A stretch of DNA of 64,000 bases from Curtobacterium sp. MCBD17_035 (GTDB lineage Bacteria > Actinomycetota > Actinomycetes > Actinomycetales > Microbacteriaceae), in assembly GCF_003234815.2 (NCBI RefSeq), contig NZ_CP126279.1, forward strand, positions 2,666,001 through 2,730,000, in the 5' to 3' direction. Position numbers and translations under genes: made by a program. Numbering within the stretch: position 1 is the first letter of the stretch; each line of letters begins with the position of its first letter. The notes below the pieces were generated by a model. The model did not search any database. It had not been told where the DNA came from and was given only the letters and a program-made list of their open reading frames with translations. Positions 42,713 through 51,246 of this stretch are shown here, piece after piece.

Positions 42713-43204
42713 ATGGTCGCCGAGCTGCGGCAGGTGCCGCTCCGATTCAACGCGCCGCCGGGGTGGCCGAGCCCGCCGGCCGACTGGGTGGTCCGCCGTC
42801 AGGGCTGGACACCGCCGCCGGGATGGACACCCCCCGTCGCGAACGGCCGCCCGCCGAGCGCCCCGCCCGGCTGGGTCTTCTGGCGACGGAACGGCGCGGC
42901 CTGGCGTCGCGCGGCTGCCCCTGTCATCGGCCCGCCCGTCCGGAGGCTCACCGTTGCCAGCGCCGTGGTCGCGGTGTCGACCGCCGTCACGGTCCTCGCG
43001 GCGTTCACCCCGATGACCGCGTTCGCACTCGCCAGCATCGGCATCCTGGTCGGGCTCGTCCGGGTCCTCACCGGCGTCTTCGAGGTCGTCGACGCACGAC
43101 GCGTGGCCTGGCGGACCGTCCTCCAGACGGCGGTTGCCACGCAGGCTGCGACCGACCGGGCCGCCTACGAGCGGTACCTCGCCGAGTTCCGGGCGACCGC
43201 ATGA
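42713..43204 (+). CDS. Two-helix membrane protein with Pro-Gly-Trp repeats
   Basis: A protein of about 163 aa. The first 60 residues contain three copies of a P-P-G-W motif (PPGWPSPP, PPPGWTPP, APPGWVFW), a proline/tryptophan repeat common at the cytosolic N-termini of actinobacterial membrane proteins. Two transmembrane helices follow at about 85-105 and 110-130, then a charged tail. The ATG at 42713 is preferred after the G-rich stretch; a GTG at 42707 in the same frame is possible. The stop overlaps the next start by ATGA, so it is coupled to the J-domain protein. The function is unknown. Confidence 0.65.
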   Translation: MVAELRQVPLRFNAPPGWPSPPADWVVRRQGWTPPPGWTPPVANGRPPSAPPGWVFWRRNGAAWRRAAAPVIGPPVRRLTVASAVVAVSTAVTVLAAFTPMTAFALASIGILVGLVRVLTGVFEVVDARRVAWRTVLQTAVATQAATDRAAYERYLAEFRATA

Positions 43205-44088
43205 GCCGCCAGGAGACGATGACACCCGACGTCGCCGCGATCGTCCTCGACGTGCCCGCGGGCGCCTCGCGCAGCGAGATCGCCGCGGCGTACCGATTGC
43301 GGGCGCGCCTCGTCCACCCGGACCGCTTCGTCGACGCGAGCGAGGTCGAGCGCCGCGCGGCGAACCGCGAGTTCGCGCGCATCACCGATGCGAAGGACGC
43401 CCTCCTCGCCGCCGCCCCGGCGCCCGCGCCACGCACCGCGGCTGCGGACCGGCCGGGAGGCCCGACGCAGGGCTCGAACACAGCCGCCGATCCGCCGCGC
43501 GCCCGCCCGGTGCCGTTGTCCTTCGACGAGTTCGTGGCACGGGCGGAGTCGACCGCGCAACCGTGGGACGGACCCGTCACGCCCCGACGGCCCGTGCGCC
43601 GGTTCGGGATGCGGACGCTGGTCGTGGCGTCGATCGCGCTCGTGGCCGTGGCCTTCCTCGGGGCGGGCGTGGTCAGCCAGGCCACGTCGTCCTCGGGCAG
43701 CGCGACGGGGTCGTACGACAGGACGGGCACGCACGCCTCGTCTGCGCCGACGGGCAGGACCGGGCGCGTCGCACACTCCGGTGGCGCGCGCGACGCGGCA
43801 GCGGCGGGGTGGATCGAACTGACCCGCAGCAACTGGCGGGTCCTCTCGACCGCGACCGACTGCACGACGAACACCGGGTGCTTCGACGTCGACATCACGC
43901 CGCTCGGGAGCTGCCGCGACGCTGAACTGCGCTGGGGTCTGACCCAGTACGACGACCGCGTGCCGAGCAGCCTCGTCACCGTCCGCACGCCGCTCGTCGC
44001 GGACCGGACGAACCACGTGGTCGTGCCGATCCCGCGAGGCCACCGCGACTTCTACATCGACCTCGACGAAGCGAGCTGTCCGGGCTGA
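43201..44088 (+). CDS. J-domain protein with a membrane helix and extracytoplasmic tail
   Basis: A 295-aa protein. A J-like domain occupies about residues 8-70, with IAAAYRLRARLVHPDRF carrying the essential His-Pro-Asp that stimulates DnaK-type ATPases. A disordered Pro/Ala linker follows, then one transmembrane helix at about 140-162 (TLVVASIALVAVAFLGAGVV) and an outer domain with four cysteines (DCTTNTGCF, LGSCRD, EASCPG) that may form disulfides. A J-domain inside with a folded domain outside is unusual. It is coupled by ATGA to the preceding membrane protein. The outer domain is not one I recognise. Confidence 0.75.
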   Translation: MSRQETMTPDVAAIVLDVPAGASRSEIAAAYRLRARLVHPDRFVDASEVERRAANREFARITDAKDALLAAAPAPAPRTAAADRPGGPTQGSNTAADPPRARPVPLSFDEFVARAESTAQPWDGPVTPRRPVRRFGMRTLVVASIALVAVAFLGAGVVSQATSSSGSATGSYDRTGTHASSAPTGRTGRVAHSGGARDAAAAGWIELTRSNWRVLSTATDCTTNTGCFDVDITPLGSCRDAELRWGLTQYDDRVPSSLVTVRTPLVADRTNHVVVPIPRGHRDFYIDLDEASCPG

Positions 44089-44125
44089 GCCGGCGGCCCG
44101 CTCCTCCGCGCGATGACAGCGCGAA

Positions 44126-44156
44126 CGGCCCCGGTGGACCGAGTCCACCGGGGCCG
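44126..44156. terminator. Perfect 14-bp stem terminator
   Basis: CGGCCCCGGTGGAC (44126-44139) and its exact inverse at 44143-44156 form a stem with a 3-base loop, between the convergent J-domain and GH92 genes. It is probably a bidirectional terminator, without a T-run, as is common in high-GC actinobacteria. Confidence 0.8.
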
Positions 44157-44204
44157 CCACGCGCCTCCGAACCGGCCGCCGATCGGCAGCCGGCTGCGGG
44201 CCTC

Positions 44205-47200
44205 CTAGCCGATCGCGAAGGCGAACACGTGGAGCGTGCCCGCGTTCGTCGTCGCCGGGAGGGTGACGCTCGACACCGTCTTGCCCGCCGTCAGCGCACC
44301 GCTCGTCGTGAACAGGTACGCGTGCACCGGGTCACGACCACCGCTCGAGGTGTCGCGGTACGCCGAGTCGGCCACGACCTGTTCGCCCGCCGTGGGCTGC
44401 GAGGAGCCGGCGTTGAGCGTCCAGTCGCTGAACCCGAGGGTCAGCGTCGAGGTCGTCCCGTCCGTGTAGTGGACGGTGAACGTCCCGGTCGAGTCGGGGT
44501 CGCCGTTCGTGGCGCTCCCGAGGATGCCGAGGCGGGTCGCACCCGCGGTGCCCTGGAGGGGAACCGTCTGTCCGCCGGCCTGGATGTTGTCGAAGTCACC
44601 CGGCGTGGTGTCCGGCAGCGTGTAGGTGAGCCCGTCGGACTGCACCGTGCCACCGAGCGTGAGCCCGGCCGCCGCGAGCGCCTGCGCCGAGTACGACCAT
44701 CCCTCGCCGTCGTAGGTCGAGGACAGGCTCTGCCCGTCCTGCGCGATGCCCGCGTCGTCGTAGAACGGCCACAGTTCGCCCGGCTTCGCCACGTCCACCT
44801 CGACCGTGACGTTCGGCAGGCGGTTGCCCGCCTGGTCGCGGAAGGTGAACGTCTGCGTGTACCGGCCCTCGGTCGTCGGCGCGGTGATGCCGACGGTCGC
44901 GGTGCCCGTGCCGTTCGCCGCGAGGACGAGCGATCCCGAGGCCGGACCGGCGGACGTCCCGGCGGAGGTGCCCGAGGACCCCGCGGGCGCGGCCGACCAC
45001 GAGACGGTCTGCTTCTTCACGGTCAGGTTGCGGACGCCGAGGTGCACCGTCGCCGCGGTCCCGGGCGCCGTCACGACGACGCTCTGGTCCGTGGAGCCGA
45101 GCGCGGACGCCAGCCCCGTGGTGTCGGACGGCGGCGCGTCACCGGCCGCCGCGGCGAGGGACGTGTTCGGCTTCGCTCCGAGTGCGAAGGTCACCGAACC
45201 CCCCTTCGTGATCAGCGACGGGTCCAGGTACGCGTGCGACCAGCTCGCGCCGTTCGACGTCATGCTCTGGACGTACTGGTTCGTGGTGGACGCAGCCGGC
45301 GCCGACTCCGTCAGCGTCCCTCCCGACGGCAGGTGGATCGCGACGTTCGCGAACACCGGGCTGCCGAGCGCCAGGTCGGTGGTCCCCGGGGTCTCCGGGA
45401 AGAAGCCGAGCGCCGACCAGACGTACCAGGCGCTCATCGTGCCGAGGTCGTCGTTGCCGGCGATCCCCGCGGGCTGGTTCGTGAAGATCTGCTGCTGGAT
45501 GCTCCGCACCGTCGACTGGGTCTTCCACGGCTCGCCCGTGTAGTCGTACTCCCACGGGATCTCGATGCTCGGCTCGTTCCCGAAGTCGGCGTTCGCGCTG
45601 GTCGGGTTCTTGATCGTCGAGGTCAGCGCGTCGAGCTTGGCGTTCCAGGCCTTCTTCCCGCCGTCCGCCGCGATCAGCCCCGCGATGTCGAACGGCTCCA
45701 TCGGCGTGTACTGCGCCGCGGACCCCTCGACGAAGCCCTGGGACGAGGTCGGGGAGAACCCGGCCGTGAACACGCCGTTCGTGTTCTTCGGCTGCAGGTA
45801 CCCCGAGGCCGGGTTGAAGACGTTCTGCCAGTTGTTCGCGCGCTCCTGGTACTGGTGCGCGACGCTCCCCTTGCCGATGGCGGTCGCGAAGGACGCGATG
45901 GCGTGGTCGGCCGTGTTGTACTCCTGCTGCGTCGAGACGGCGCCGTAGAAGTTGCAGCAGCCGTAGGAGCCGTCGATGGGGATGTAGCCGTCGTCCTCGT
46001 ACGCCGACAGGGCGGGACGCACGTCGTTCGGCTCGTTCGCCTCACGCTGCATGGCGGCGAGCGCGGCCGAGGTGTCGAAGTCGCGGGCCCCGAACGCGTA
46101 CGCGTCGGCGATGATCGCGTCCGCCGGGTCCCCGACCATGACGTACGACTCCCCGTTGTTCAGCGCCCACTTCGGCAGCTGTCCCGTCTGGTCGTACTGG
46201 TTGAGCATCGACCGGACGGAGTCGCTCGTCTGCTGCGGTGCGACGGTGGCGGCGAGCTGGACCTGGCTGCGGTAGATGTCCCAGCCGGAGTAGTTGGCGT
46301 ACTCGGTGTGTCCCTTCGCAGCGGTGTGGACCTGCCCGTCGAAGCCGGCGTACTGCCCGTTCACATCACTGAAGACGTTCGGGTGCAGCAGCGCGTGGTA
46401 CATCGCGGTGTAGAACGTCTTCTGCGCGGCGGTGTCGCCGCCCCCGACCTGGATCTTCGAGAAGATCGCGTTCCAGGACGCCGTCGCGGCGCTCTCGACG
46501 TGGTCGAACGCGAACGTGCCGTTCTCGGTCGTGCGGTTCTTCTTGGCGTTCGCCGTGCTCACGTAGGAGATGCCGACGTTCGTCTGCACGGTCGCCTTCG
46601 ACGACGTGTCGAAGCTGACGTACGCGCCGTCGGCTCCCTCGACCGGCGGCGCGGCCGCACGCGACCTGGTCTGCGGGGAGGTTGCGGTGGCGCCCGCCCC
46701 GCCGGTCGCGCCGGGCGAGGCCTTGCCGGTCACGTTCGGCACGGTCTGCCGCTGCCCGGTGGACGAGCGCGGCTGCAGGGTGCCCGCCTTGCCCGAGGCG
46801 CTGCGCGGCGCGAGGTTCCGGGTGACCGTGGCCTGCTTGGCGCCAGCGTCCACCGTCGAGTCCTGGTAGGTCCCGTAGCCGGTGATGGCGTGGTCGAAGG
46901 TCATGTCGAAGTAGAGCGTGTACTTGTCGGTCGCCCCGCAGAAGTCCCCGCTCGTCACCGATCCCTGGATCTCCTTCGGTCCGACGACACGGAAGCTGGT
47001 CGCCGAGGAACCCGCTGCGCTGTCGGACAGCTTGAGGAGGAGGTTCGCCTGCGCGTCCTTGGGGAACGTGAACCGGCCCGCTCCCGTGCGGAGCGTCGAG
47101 GTGAGCTCGCTCGTGATCCCACCCGCGGTCAGCTCGTAGGAGCCCGCGTGCGCGGTCTCCGCGGCGTGGTCCAGCGGGAGCGTCGCGGCGTCCGGCGATG

Positions 47201-47555
47201 CACCGACCGAGCCGCTCGTCGGCAGGATCGGGATGTCACCCGACGCGGCGCACCCGGGACCGGAGATGTGCGTCAGGCTGAAGCCGGTCACCGACGAGTC
47301 GTTGTACTCGTAGCCGCCGCCAGCTGGCCGGGACGGCGTGTCCGGGCTCCACTGGACCATCCCGAAGGGCACGTCGGCCCCGGGGAAATCGTCCACCGCG
47401 CCGGATGTCCCGATGATCGGGTCCACCAGGGACGCGGGGTCGCTGACGTATGTGGGCGCCGCTTGCGCGACGCCGGACGGCACGAGGGCCGCTGCGGCGA
47501 GCGCCGCGACGGAGACCCCCAGCAACACTGCTGGAGGTCGACGGAATTTCGACAA
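44205..47555 (-). CDS. Secreted GH92 alpha-mannosidase
   Basis: An exported 1,116-aa exo-alpha-mannosidase of family GH92, calcium-dependent, removing alpha-1,2/1,3/1,6-mannose from N-glycans or yeast mannan. A signal peptide (LLGVSVAALAAAALVPSGVAQAA) precedes the N-terminal beta-domain (DPIIGTSGAVDDFPGADVPFGMVQWSPDT), then the catalytic barrel with ALLHPNVFSD, EYANYSGWDIYRSQ, YGCCNFYGAVST, EIPWEYDYTGEPWKTQ and NDDLGTMSAWYVWSALGF. An NPCBM/NEW3-like domain and a beta-rich C-terminal domain follow. The TTG start at 47555 is used because AAGGGGAA lies just before it; a GTG 33 bases upstream is the alternative. It has no adjacent regulator on the same strand. Confidence 0.93.
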   Translation of the reverse strand: MSKFRRPPAVLLGVSVAALAAAALVPSGVAQAAPTYVSDPASLVDPIIGTSGAVDDFPGADVPFGMVQWSPDTPSRPAGGGYEYNDSSVTGFSLTHISGPGCAASGDIPILPTSGSVGASPDAATLPLDHAAETAHAGSYELTAGGITSELTSTLRTGAGRFTFPKDAQANLLLKLSDSAAGSSATSFRVVGPKEIQGSVTSGDFCGATDKYTLYFDMTFDHAITGYGTYQDSTVDAGAKQATVTRNLAPRSASGKAGTLQPRSSTGQRQTVPNVTGKASPGATGGAGATATSPQTRSRAAAPPVEGADGAYVSFDTSSKATVQTNVGISYVSTANAKKNRTTENGTFAFDHVESAATASWNAIFSKIQVGGGDTAAQKTFYTAMYHALLHPNVFSDVNGQYAGFDGQVHTAAKGHTEYANYSGWDIYRSQVQLAATVAPQQTSDSVRSMLNQYDQTGQLPKWALNNGESYVMVGDPADAIIADAYAFGARDFDTSAALAAMQREANEPNDVRPALSAYEDDGYIPIDGSYGCCNFYGAVSTQQEYNTADHAIASFATAIGKGSVAHQYQERANNWQNVFNPASGYLQPKNTNGVFTAGFSPTSSQGFVEGSAAQYTPMEPFDIAGLIAADGGKKAWNAKLDALTSTIKNPTSANADFGNEPSIEIPWEYDYTGEPWKTQSTVRSIQQQIFTNQPAGIAGNDDLGTMSAWYVWSALGFFPETPGTTDLALGSPVFANVAIHLPSGGTLTESAPAASTTNQYVQSMTSNGASWSHAYLDPSLITKGGSVTFALGAKPNTSLAAAAGDAPPSDTTGLASALGSTDQSVVVTAPGTAATVHLGVRNLTVKKQTVSWSAAPAGSSGTSAGTSAGPASGSLVLAANGTGTATVGITAPTTEGRYTQTFTFRDQAGNRLPNVTVEVDVAKPGELWPFYDDAGIAQDGQSLSSTYDGEGWSYSAQALAAAGLTLGGTVQSDGLTYTLPDTTPGDFDNIQAGGQTVPLQGTAGATRLGILGSATNGDPDSTGTFTVHYTDGTTSTLTLGFSDWTLNAGSSQPTAGEQVVADSAYRDTSSGGRDPVHAYLFTTSGALTAGKTVSSVTLPATTNAGTLHVFAFAIG

Positions 47556-47772
47556 GGGTTCCCCTTCGATCGCAGCGGCGCACGCCACGGTCGAACCCCG
47601 ATCGCAGTGACGTCGCTATCAACTGGATGGCGTCATGCTGGACCCGGGGAACGGGTGGAGTAAAGCATTCCGCACGGATCGTCCCCCACGAACGGGGGGC
47701 AGGTCCGCACAAGGGCGGACACCGTTCCGGAGCCTCAGGGTCGCACTGCGCGCGCAGGTCGCGGCCAGCGGG

Positions 47773-48504
47773 TCAGGGGCGCCCGTCCTGCGCGTCGATC
47801 ACGCCGGGAGTCGGACTCGTCCCGCTGAAGGCGTCGCGCATCGTCGCGACCCCCTGCTGCGGATGCGCCCGGTCGAGGTACTTCGCCCGGGACGCCTTCC
47901 GCGGCTCGGGGTCCGTGTGCATCGCGGCGTTGCGGTCCCGACGCAGGGCCTCGTCGACCTCGCCCTCGCGGTTGAACGACCACATGAGCATCGGGTCGCC
48001 GAGGGGCAACGGCTGCGGCGGGTGCTCCCCCATCGGCGTGCTGTGCCAGGTGTGCCAGGTCTTGCCGTACGAGTTGACGAGGTGCCCCATCAGCTCCGTC
48101 TCGATGGCGACCGGCAGTCCGGGCGCGACGAGTTCCCCGGAGAACACCTCGTGGTTGTGCGGGTGCCACGCGGCCCGTTCCTCCTCGGGGAGCGTTCCGT
48201 ACAACGCCTCGGAGACGATGTACTCGATGCCGATCAGGTTCGCGTCGCGCGTGTTGCCGTCGAAGAGGACGCACTGGAGCATGTCCGCGTTCACCACCTT
48301 GCAGAAGTGGTGCGCCTCCATCTGCAGGTCCGGCTCCCCCTTGACGCAGTGGAAACCGACGACGTAGACGTCGAACCCGGCCAACGGTGCGGTGGTCTGT
48401 AGGACGTCGGCGCCGCGGTCGAGCAGGGCGAGTTCGAACCCGCCGGGCCGGCCGGGAGGCACGACACCGGTCGAGCGGTTCGCGACAGCTGGATTAAGGG
48501 GCAC
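47773..48504 (-). CDS. DUF1264 (oil-body-associated-protein-like) protein
   Basis: A 243-aa soluble protein of the DUF1264 family, named for plant oil-body-associated proteins and also found in bacteria and fungi. Landmarks: VGFHCVKGEPDLQMEAHHFC, MLQCVLFDGNTRDANLIGIEYIV, YGTLPEEERAAWHPHNHEV, LVNSYGKTWHTWH. The His- and Cys-rich motifs are conserved in the family. Its biochemical role is not established. The gene lies between GH92 and GH29 on the same strand with its own spacing (about 110 bp to the next), so it may be a hitchhiker in the glycan locus. The ATG at 48504 follows AGGAGATGC. Confidence 0.88.
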   Translation of the reverse strand: MPLNPAVANRSTGVVPPGRPGGFELALLDRGADVLQTTAPLAGFDVYVVGFHCVKGEPDLQMEAHHFCKVVNADMLQCVLFDGNTRDANLIGIEYIVSEALYGTLPEEERAAWHPHNHEVFSGELVAPGLPVAIETELMGHLVNSYGKTWHTWHSTPMGEHPPQPLPLGDPMLMWSFNREGEVDEALRRDRNAAMHTDPEPRKASRAKYLDRAHPQQGVATMRDAFSGTSPTPGVIDAQDGRP

Positions 48505-48614
48505 GATGCATCTCCTCAGGCTCGGAACTCCTGCTCATCGCACTCCGCGCCGCCTGCCAGCAACCTCAGGACCCGGGGCGCCGGACACCGCCCTCGCGGG
48601 CACACGCCCCCCGC

Positions 48615-50144
48615 TCATCCGCCGGGTGCCACCGCCGCCCTGACCACTGCGACGCCCGCGATCACCGGGACGGCGCGGGAGAGCCGGATCTCGATCGTCA
48701 CGGTGTCGACGAGTTCGGGGGCGAGCGGGACGATGCGCTGGTAGCCGACCGCACCGAACTCAGCGCGCAGGACGAGTGCACCCCGAAGGGCCGCCGTCAC
48801 GACAGCGCGCTCGATGCGCTGCCCGACGGCGATCTCCTCCTTGATGACGACGGCCTCGACGACCGTCGGCTCGGCCAGTCGCAGGGTGAGGTGCGGCGAC
48901 GCATCGCCCGGCTCGGGCTCCCACCGACCGGTGCCGTTCGCGAGGTCGAGCGCCGGACCGCCGGGCGAGCCGATGTCGGGGCGCGGCCAGCCATCGCCGC
49001 CAGTTCGGACCACACCGCTCGACGGCTCGACGTCCGCCTCGACGACGCGCCGACGCTGGTCCGCGATCCGTTCGCCGAGCTCGGCGAGCACCGCGACGTC
49101 GGGCTCCGCGATCCGACCGGCTCGTGTCGGCGGGACGTTCAGCAGGAACCCCGCGTTGCCGCCCACCGCCGACCGGTGGATCGCGAACAGCTCGTCGACG
49201 CTGCGGACCGCGTCATCCTCGGCCGGGTGGTGGAACCAACCGGGGCGGATCGACGTGTTCACCTCGGCCGGGTACCAGACCAGGTCGTCCTCGTGCCCGG
49301 CGAGGGCGGCTCGGCTGCCCAGATCCTCCTCGTCGCTCCGCACCAGCGTGGTGAAGGTGCCGTCGTCGACCTGCTGGGATCGTTCGGCGATGCGCTCGGC
49401 GTCCTGCAGCGCACGCGGCACGACGCTCCACTCGTCGGCGCGGGTGTGCCCGGCCTCGTTCCCACACCAGCGGACGTCCGGGCCGCAGACGTTGATGACC
49501 GCGCCCGGTTGGAGTTCGCGGATGACGGCGTAGTACCGGTCCCAGTCGTACACCTGGCGTCGACCGTTCGGTCCCTCGCCGTTGGCACCGTCGAACCACA
49601 CCGAGAACACGTCGCCGTACCCGGTGAGCAGCTCCGTGAGCTGGGCCACGTAGAAGTCGTCGTACGCGCGGCCCGAACCGTAGGACGCCTCGGTCCGGTC
49701 CCACGGCGACAGGTAGACGCCGAACCGGAGACCGTGGCGCCGGGCGGCGTCCGCGACCTCGCCGACCAGGTCGCCGTGCCCCCCGCGCCAGGGCGATGCG
49801 GCCACGGAGTGGCGGGTCACGGCGCTCGGCCAGAGACAGAAGCCGTCGTGGTGCTTGGCGGTCAGGATCACCCCGGTCATGCCGGCGCTCGCGACCGCTG
49901 CCATCCACTGGTCCGTGTCGACGTCCTCGGGATCGAAGAGCGCCGGGTCCTCGTGTCCCGCACCCCATTCACGGTCGGTCATCGTGTTCATGCCGAAGTG
50001 GACGAACGCGGTGAACTCCATCGCCTGCCACGCCAACTGCCGCTGAGAGGGGCGCACTGCGACCATCGCCGCCAACGCGGGATCCAGTGGGCTGACGGCA
50101 CTCGTGGCGGCCGCTCCGGGACTCCCGGCCGCTGCTCCGCTCAC
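48615..50144 (-). CDS. GH29 alpha-L-fucosidase
   Basis: A 509-aa intracellular exo-alpha-L-fucosidase; no signal peptide is visible. The GH29 barrel has FVHFGMNTMTDREWG, ILTAKHHDGFCLWPS, GLRFGVYLSPWDR, and the nucleophile region GYGDVFSVWFDGANG with Asp near residue 185. A WFHHPAEDDAV segment and a C-terminal beta-sandwich (from about 400) follow. YGxxFxVWFDGANG resembles the GH29-B type that removes alpha-1,3/1,4-fucose from Lewis structures; this is inferred from the motif only. The GTG start overlaps the stop of the 59-aa membrane protein by GTGA, and the gene ends the ABC-importer operon. Confidence 0.9.
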   Translation of the reverse strand: MSGAAAGSPGAAATSAVSPLDPALAAMVAVRPSQRQLAWQAMEFTAFVHFGMNTMTDREWGAGHEDPALFDPEDVDTDQWMAAVASAGMTGVILTAKHHDGFCLWPSAVTRHSVAASPWRGGHGDLVGEVADAARRHGLRFGVYLSPWDRTEASYGSGRAYDDFYVAQLTELLTGYGDVFSVWFDGANGEGPNGRRQVYDWDRYYAVIRELQPGAVINVCGPDVRWCGNEAGHTRADEWSVVPRALQDAERIAERSQQVDDGTFTTLVRSDEEDLGSRAALAGHEDDLVWYPAEVNTSIRPGWFHHPAEDDAVRSVDELFAIHRSAVGGNAGFLLNVPPTRAGRIAEPDVAVLAELGERIADQRRRVVEADVEPSSGVVRTGGDGWPRPDIGSPGGPALDLANGTGRWEPEPGDASPHLTLRLAEPTVVEAVVIKEEIAVGQRIERAVVTAALRGALVLRAEFGAVGYQRIVPLAPELVDTVTIEIRLSRAVPVIAGVAVVRAAVAPGG

Positions 50145-50320
50145 CGGAACCGCCGGTTGTAGCTCCAGAGCACGGCGATGAGTCCGGCGAGCCCGACGAG
50201 CATGAGCAGCAGGCTCGGCCAGCCGACGTGGGTCCGCGCGACCACGACGAGGACGACGCAGACGAGCACCGCCACGACGCGGGCCACGATCACGAGTGCC
50301 GCTGCGGTCGATTCCTTCAC
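50141..50320 (-). CDS. 59-aa membrane protein in the ABC importer operon
   Basis: A short ORF of 59 codons starting with GTG at 50320, with AAGGGA eight bases upstream. The protein has two hydrophobic segments (about residues 8-28 and 36-51) joined by RTHVGWPS, and ends LWSYNRRFR. Its start overlaps the preceding 14-codon ORF by GTGA, and its stop overlaps the fucosidase start by GTGA. The tight coupling, good ribosome binding site and membrane-like composition support it as real. The function is unknown; association with the permeases is inferred. Confidence 0.7.
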   Translation of the reverse strand: MKESTAAALVIVARVVAVLVCVVLVVVARTHVGWPSLLLMLVGLAGLIAVLWSYNRRFR

Positions 50321-50361
50321 TGTCCAGATCCCTTCATGACGTCGAACACTGCCGCGCTCAT
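50317..50361 (-). CDS. Possible 14-codon micro-ORF bridging permease and 59-aa gene
   Basis: Starts with ATG at 50361 inside the permease stop (ATGA), reads MSAAVFDVMKGSGQ, and ends with a TGA that overlaps the GTG of the next gene (GTGA). Both junctions are 4-bp overlaps, as with the real genes around it. It may be translated only to carry ribosomes across the gap. Coding status is uncertain because of the small size. Confidence 0.35.
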   Translation of the reverse strand: MSAAVFDVMKGSGQ

Positions 50362-51236
50362 CCCTTGACCCCGCCGGACGCCATGCCCTCGATGAGCCGA
50401 CGTTGGATGAGCGCGTACACGATGAGCACGGGGACGATGACGATGACCATGCCGGCGTAGAGACGTCCGTAATCGGCAGCGGCCTTCTCGGCGGTCATCA
50501 GGTTGAGGAGACCGACCTGGACCGTCTTGTGCGACCCGGTCAGCAGGGTCATCGAGATGATGAAGTCGTTCCAGTAGGCGAGGAAGTTGAACAGGATCAC
50601 GGTGGTCACCGCGGGGCGCGCCATCGGGAGCATGATCCGGGTCATCACGCCGAACCGGCTCGCGCCGTCGAGCGACGCGGCCTCCTCGTAGTCCACCGGG
50701 ATCGTGCGGAAGAACGCGGTGAGCAGGTAGATCGTGAACGGGATGCTCGTCGCCGCGTAGACGAGGGAGAGCATCACGGGGTCGTTGAGGAACAGCCCGT
50801 TCGGCGCGATCGAGCTGATCGCCCGGTCCCAGCCGACGAGCATGAGGAAGATCGGCACGACGATGTAGTTGACGTTGACGAACAGGCCCGCGAGCAGCGC
50901 GAGTTCGATGATCCGCTTGCCCGGGAACTCGTAGCGCGCGATGACGTAGGCGGCGGGAATCGAGACCGCGAGGACGAAAGCGAGCCCGAGCAGCGTCACG
51001 AGCACGCTCGTCAGGAAGTACTGGCCCATCTGGGCGTCGACGAACGCGGCGACGTAGTTCTGCCAGTGGAAACCCTGCGGCAGCGCCCATGGGCTGCCGT
51101 AGAACTCGCTCTTCTTCTTGACGGACGCGAAGATCACCCACGCGACCGGGACCGCGGTGGCGAGCGAGGCGATGATGACGAGGACGTAGGTGAGGGTGCG
51201 GCCGACGCGGGGGCGGCGAGTGGTGATGGTGGTCAT
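50358..51236 (-). CDS. Carbohydrate ABC transporter permease (MalG type)
   Basis: A 292-aa inner-membrane permease of the CUT1 sugar-import class. It has about six transmembrane helices. The EAA loop that docks the ATPase reads YEEAASLDGASRFGVMTRIMLPMARPA, with the conserved EAA and Gly. The C-terminal MASGGVKG is typical of MalG-like proteins. It follows the other permease with a 10-bp gap. The ATPase (MsiK-type) is not in the window; CUT1 systems in actinobacteria commonly share a distant one. Together with the binding protein it would import oligosaccharides. Confidence 0.93.
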   Translation of the reverse strand: MTTITTRRPRVGRTLTYVLVIIASLATAVPVAWVIFASVKKKSEFYGSPWALPQGFHWQNYVAAFVDAQMGQYFLTSVLVTLLGLAFVLAVSIPAAYVIARYEFPGKRIIELALLAGLFVNVNYIVVPIFLMLVGWDRAISSIAPNGLFLNDPVMLSLVYAATSIPFTIYLLTAFFRTIPVDYEEAASLDGASRFGVMTRIMLPMARPAVTTVILFNFLAYWNDFIISMTLLTGSHKTVQVGLLNLMTAEKAAADYGRLYAGMVIVIVPVLIVYALIQRRLIEGMASGGVKG

Positions 51237-51246
51237 GGTCGACTCC

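Noticed and set aside
44229..47663. 1,144-codon open frame on the plus strand
   Set aside because: Antisense to the GH92 gene, which has a signal peptide and clear family motifs in its own frame.
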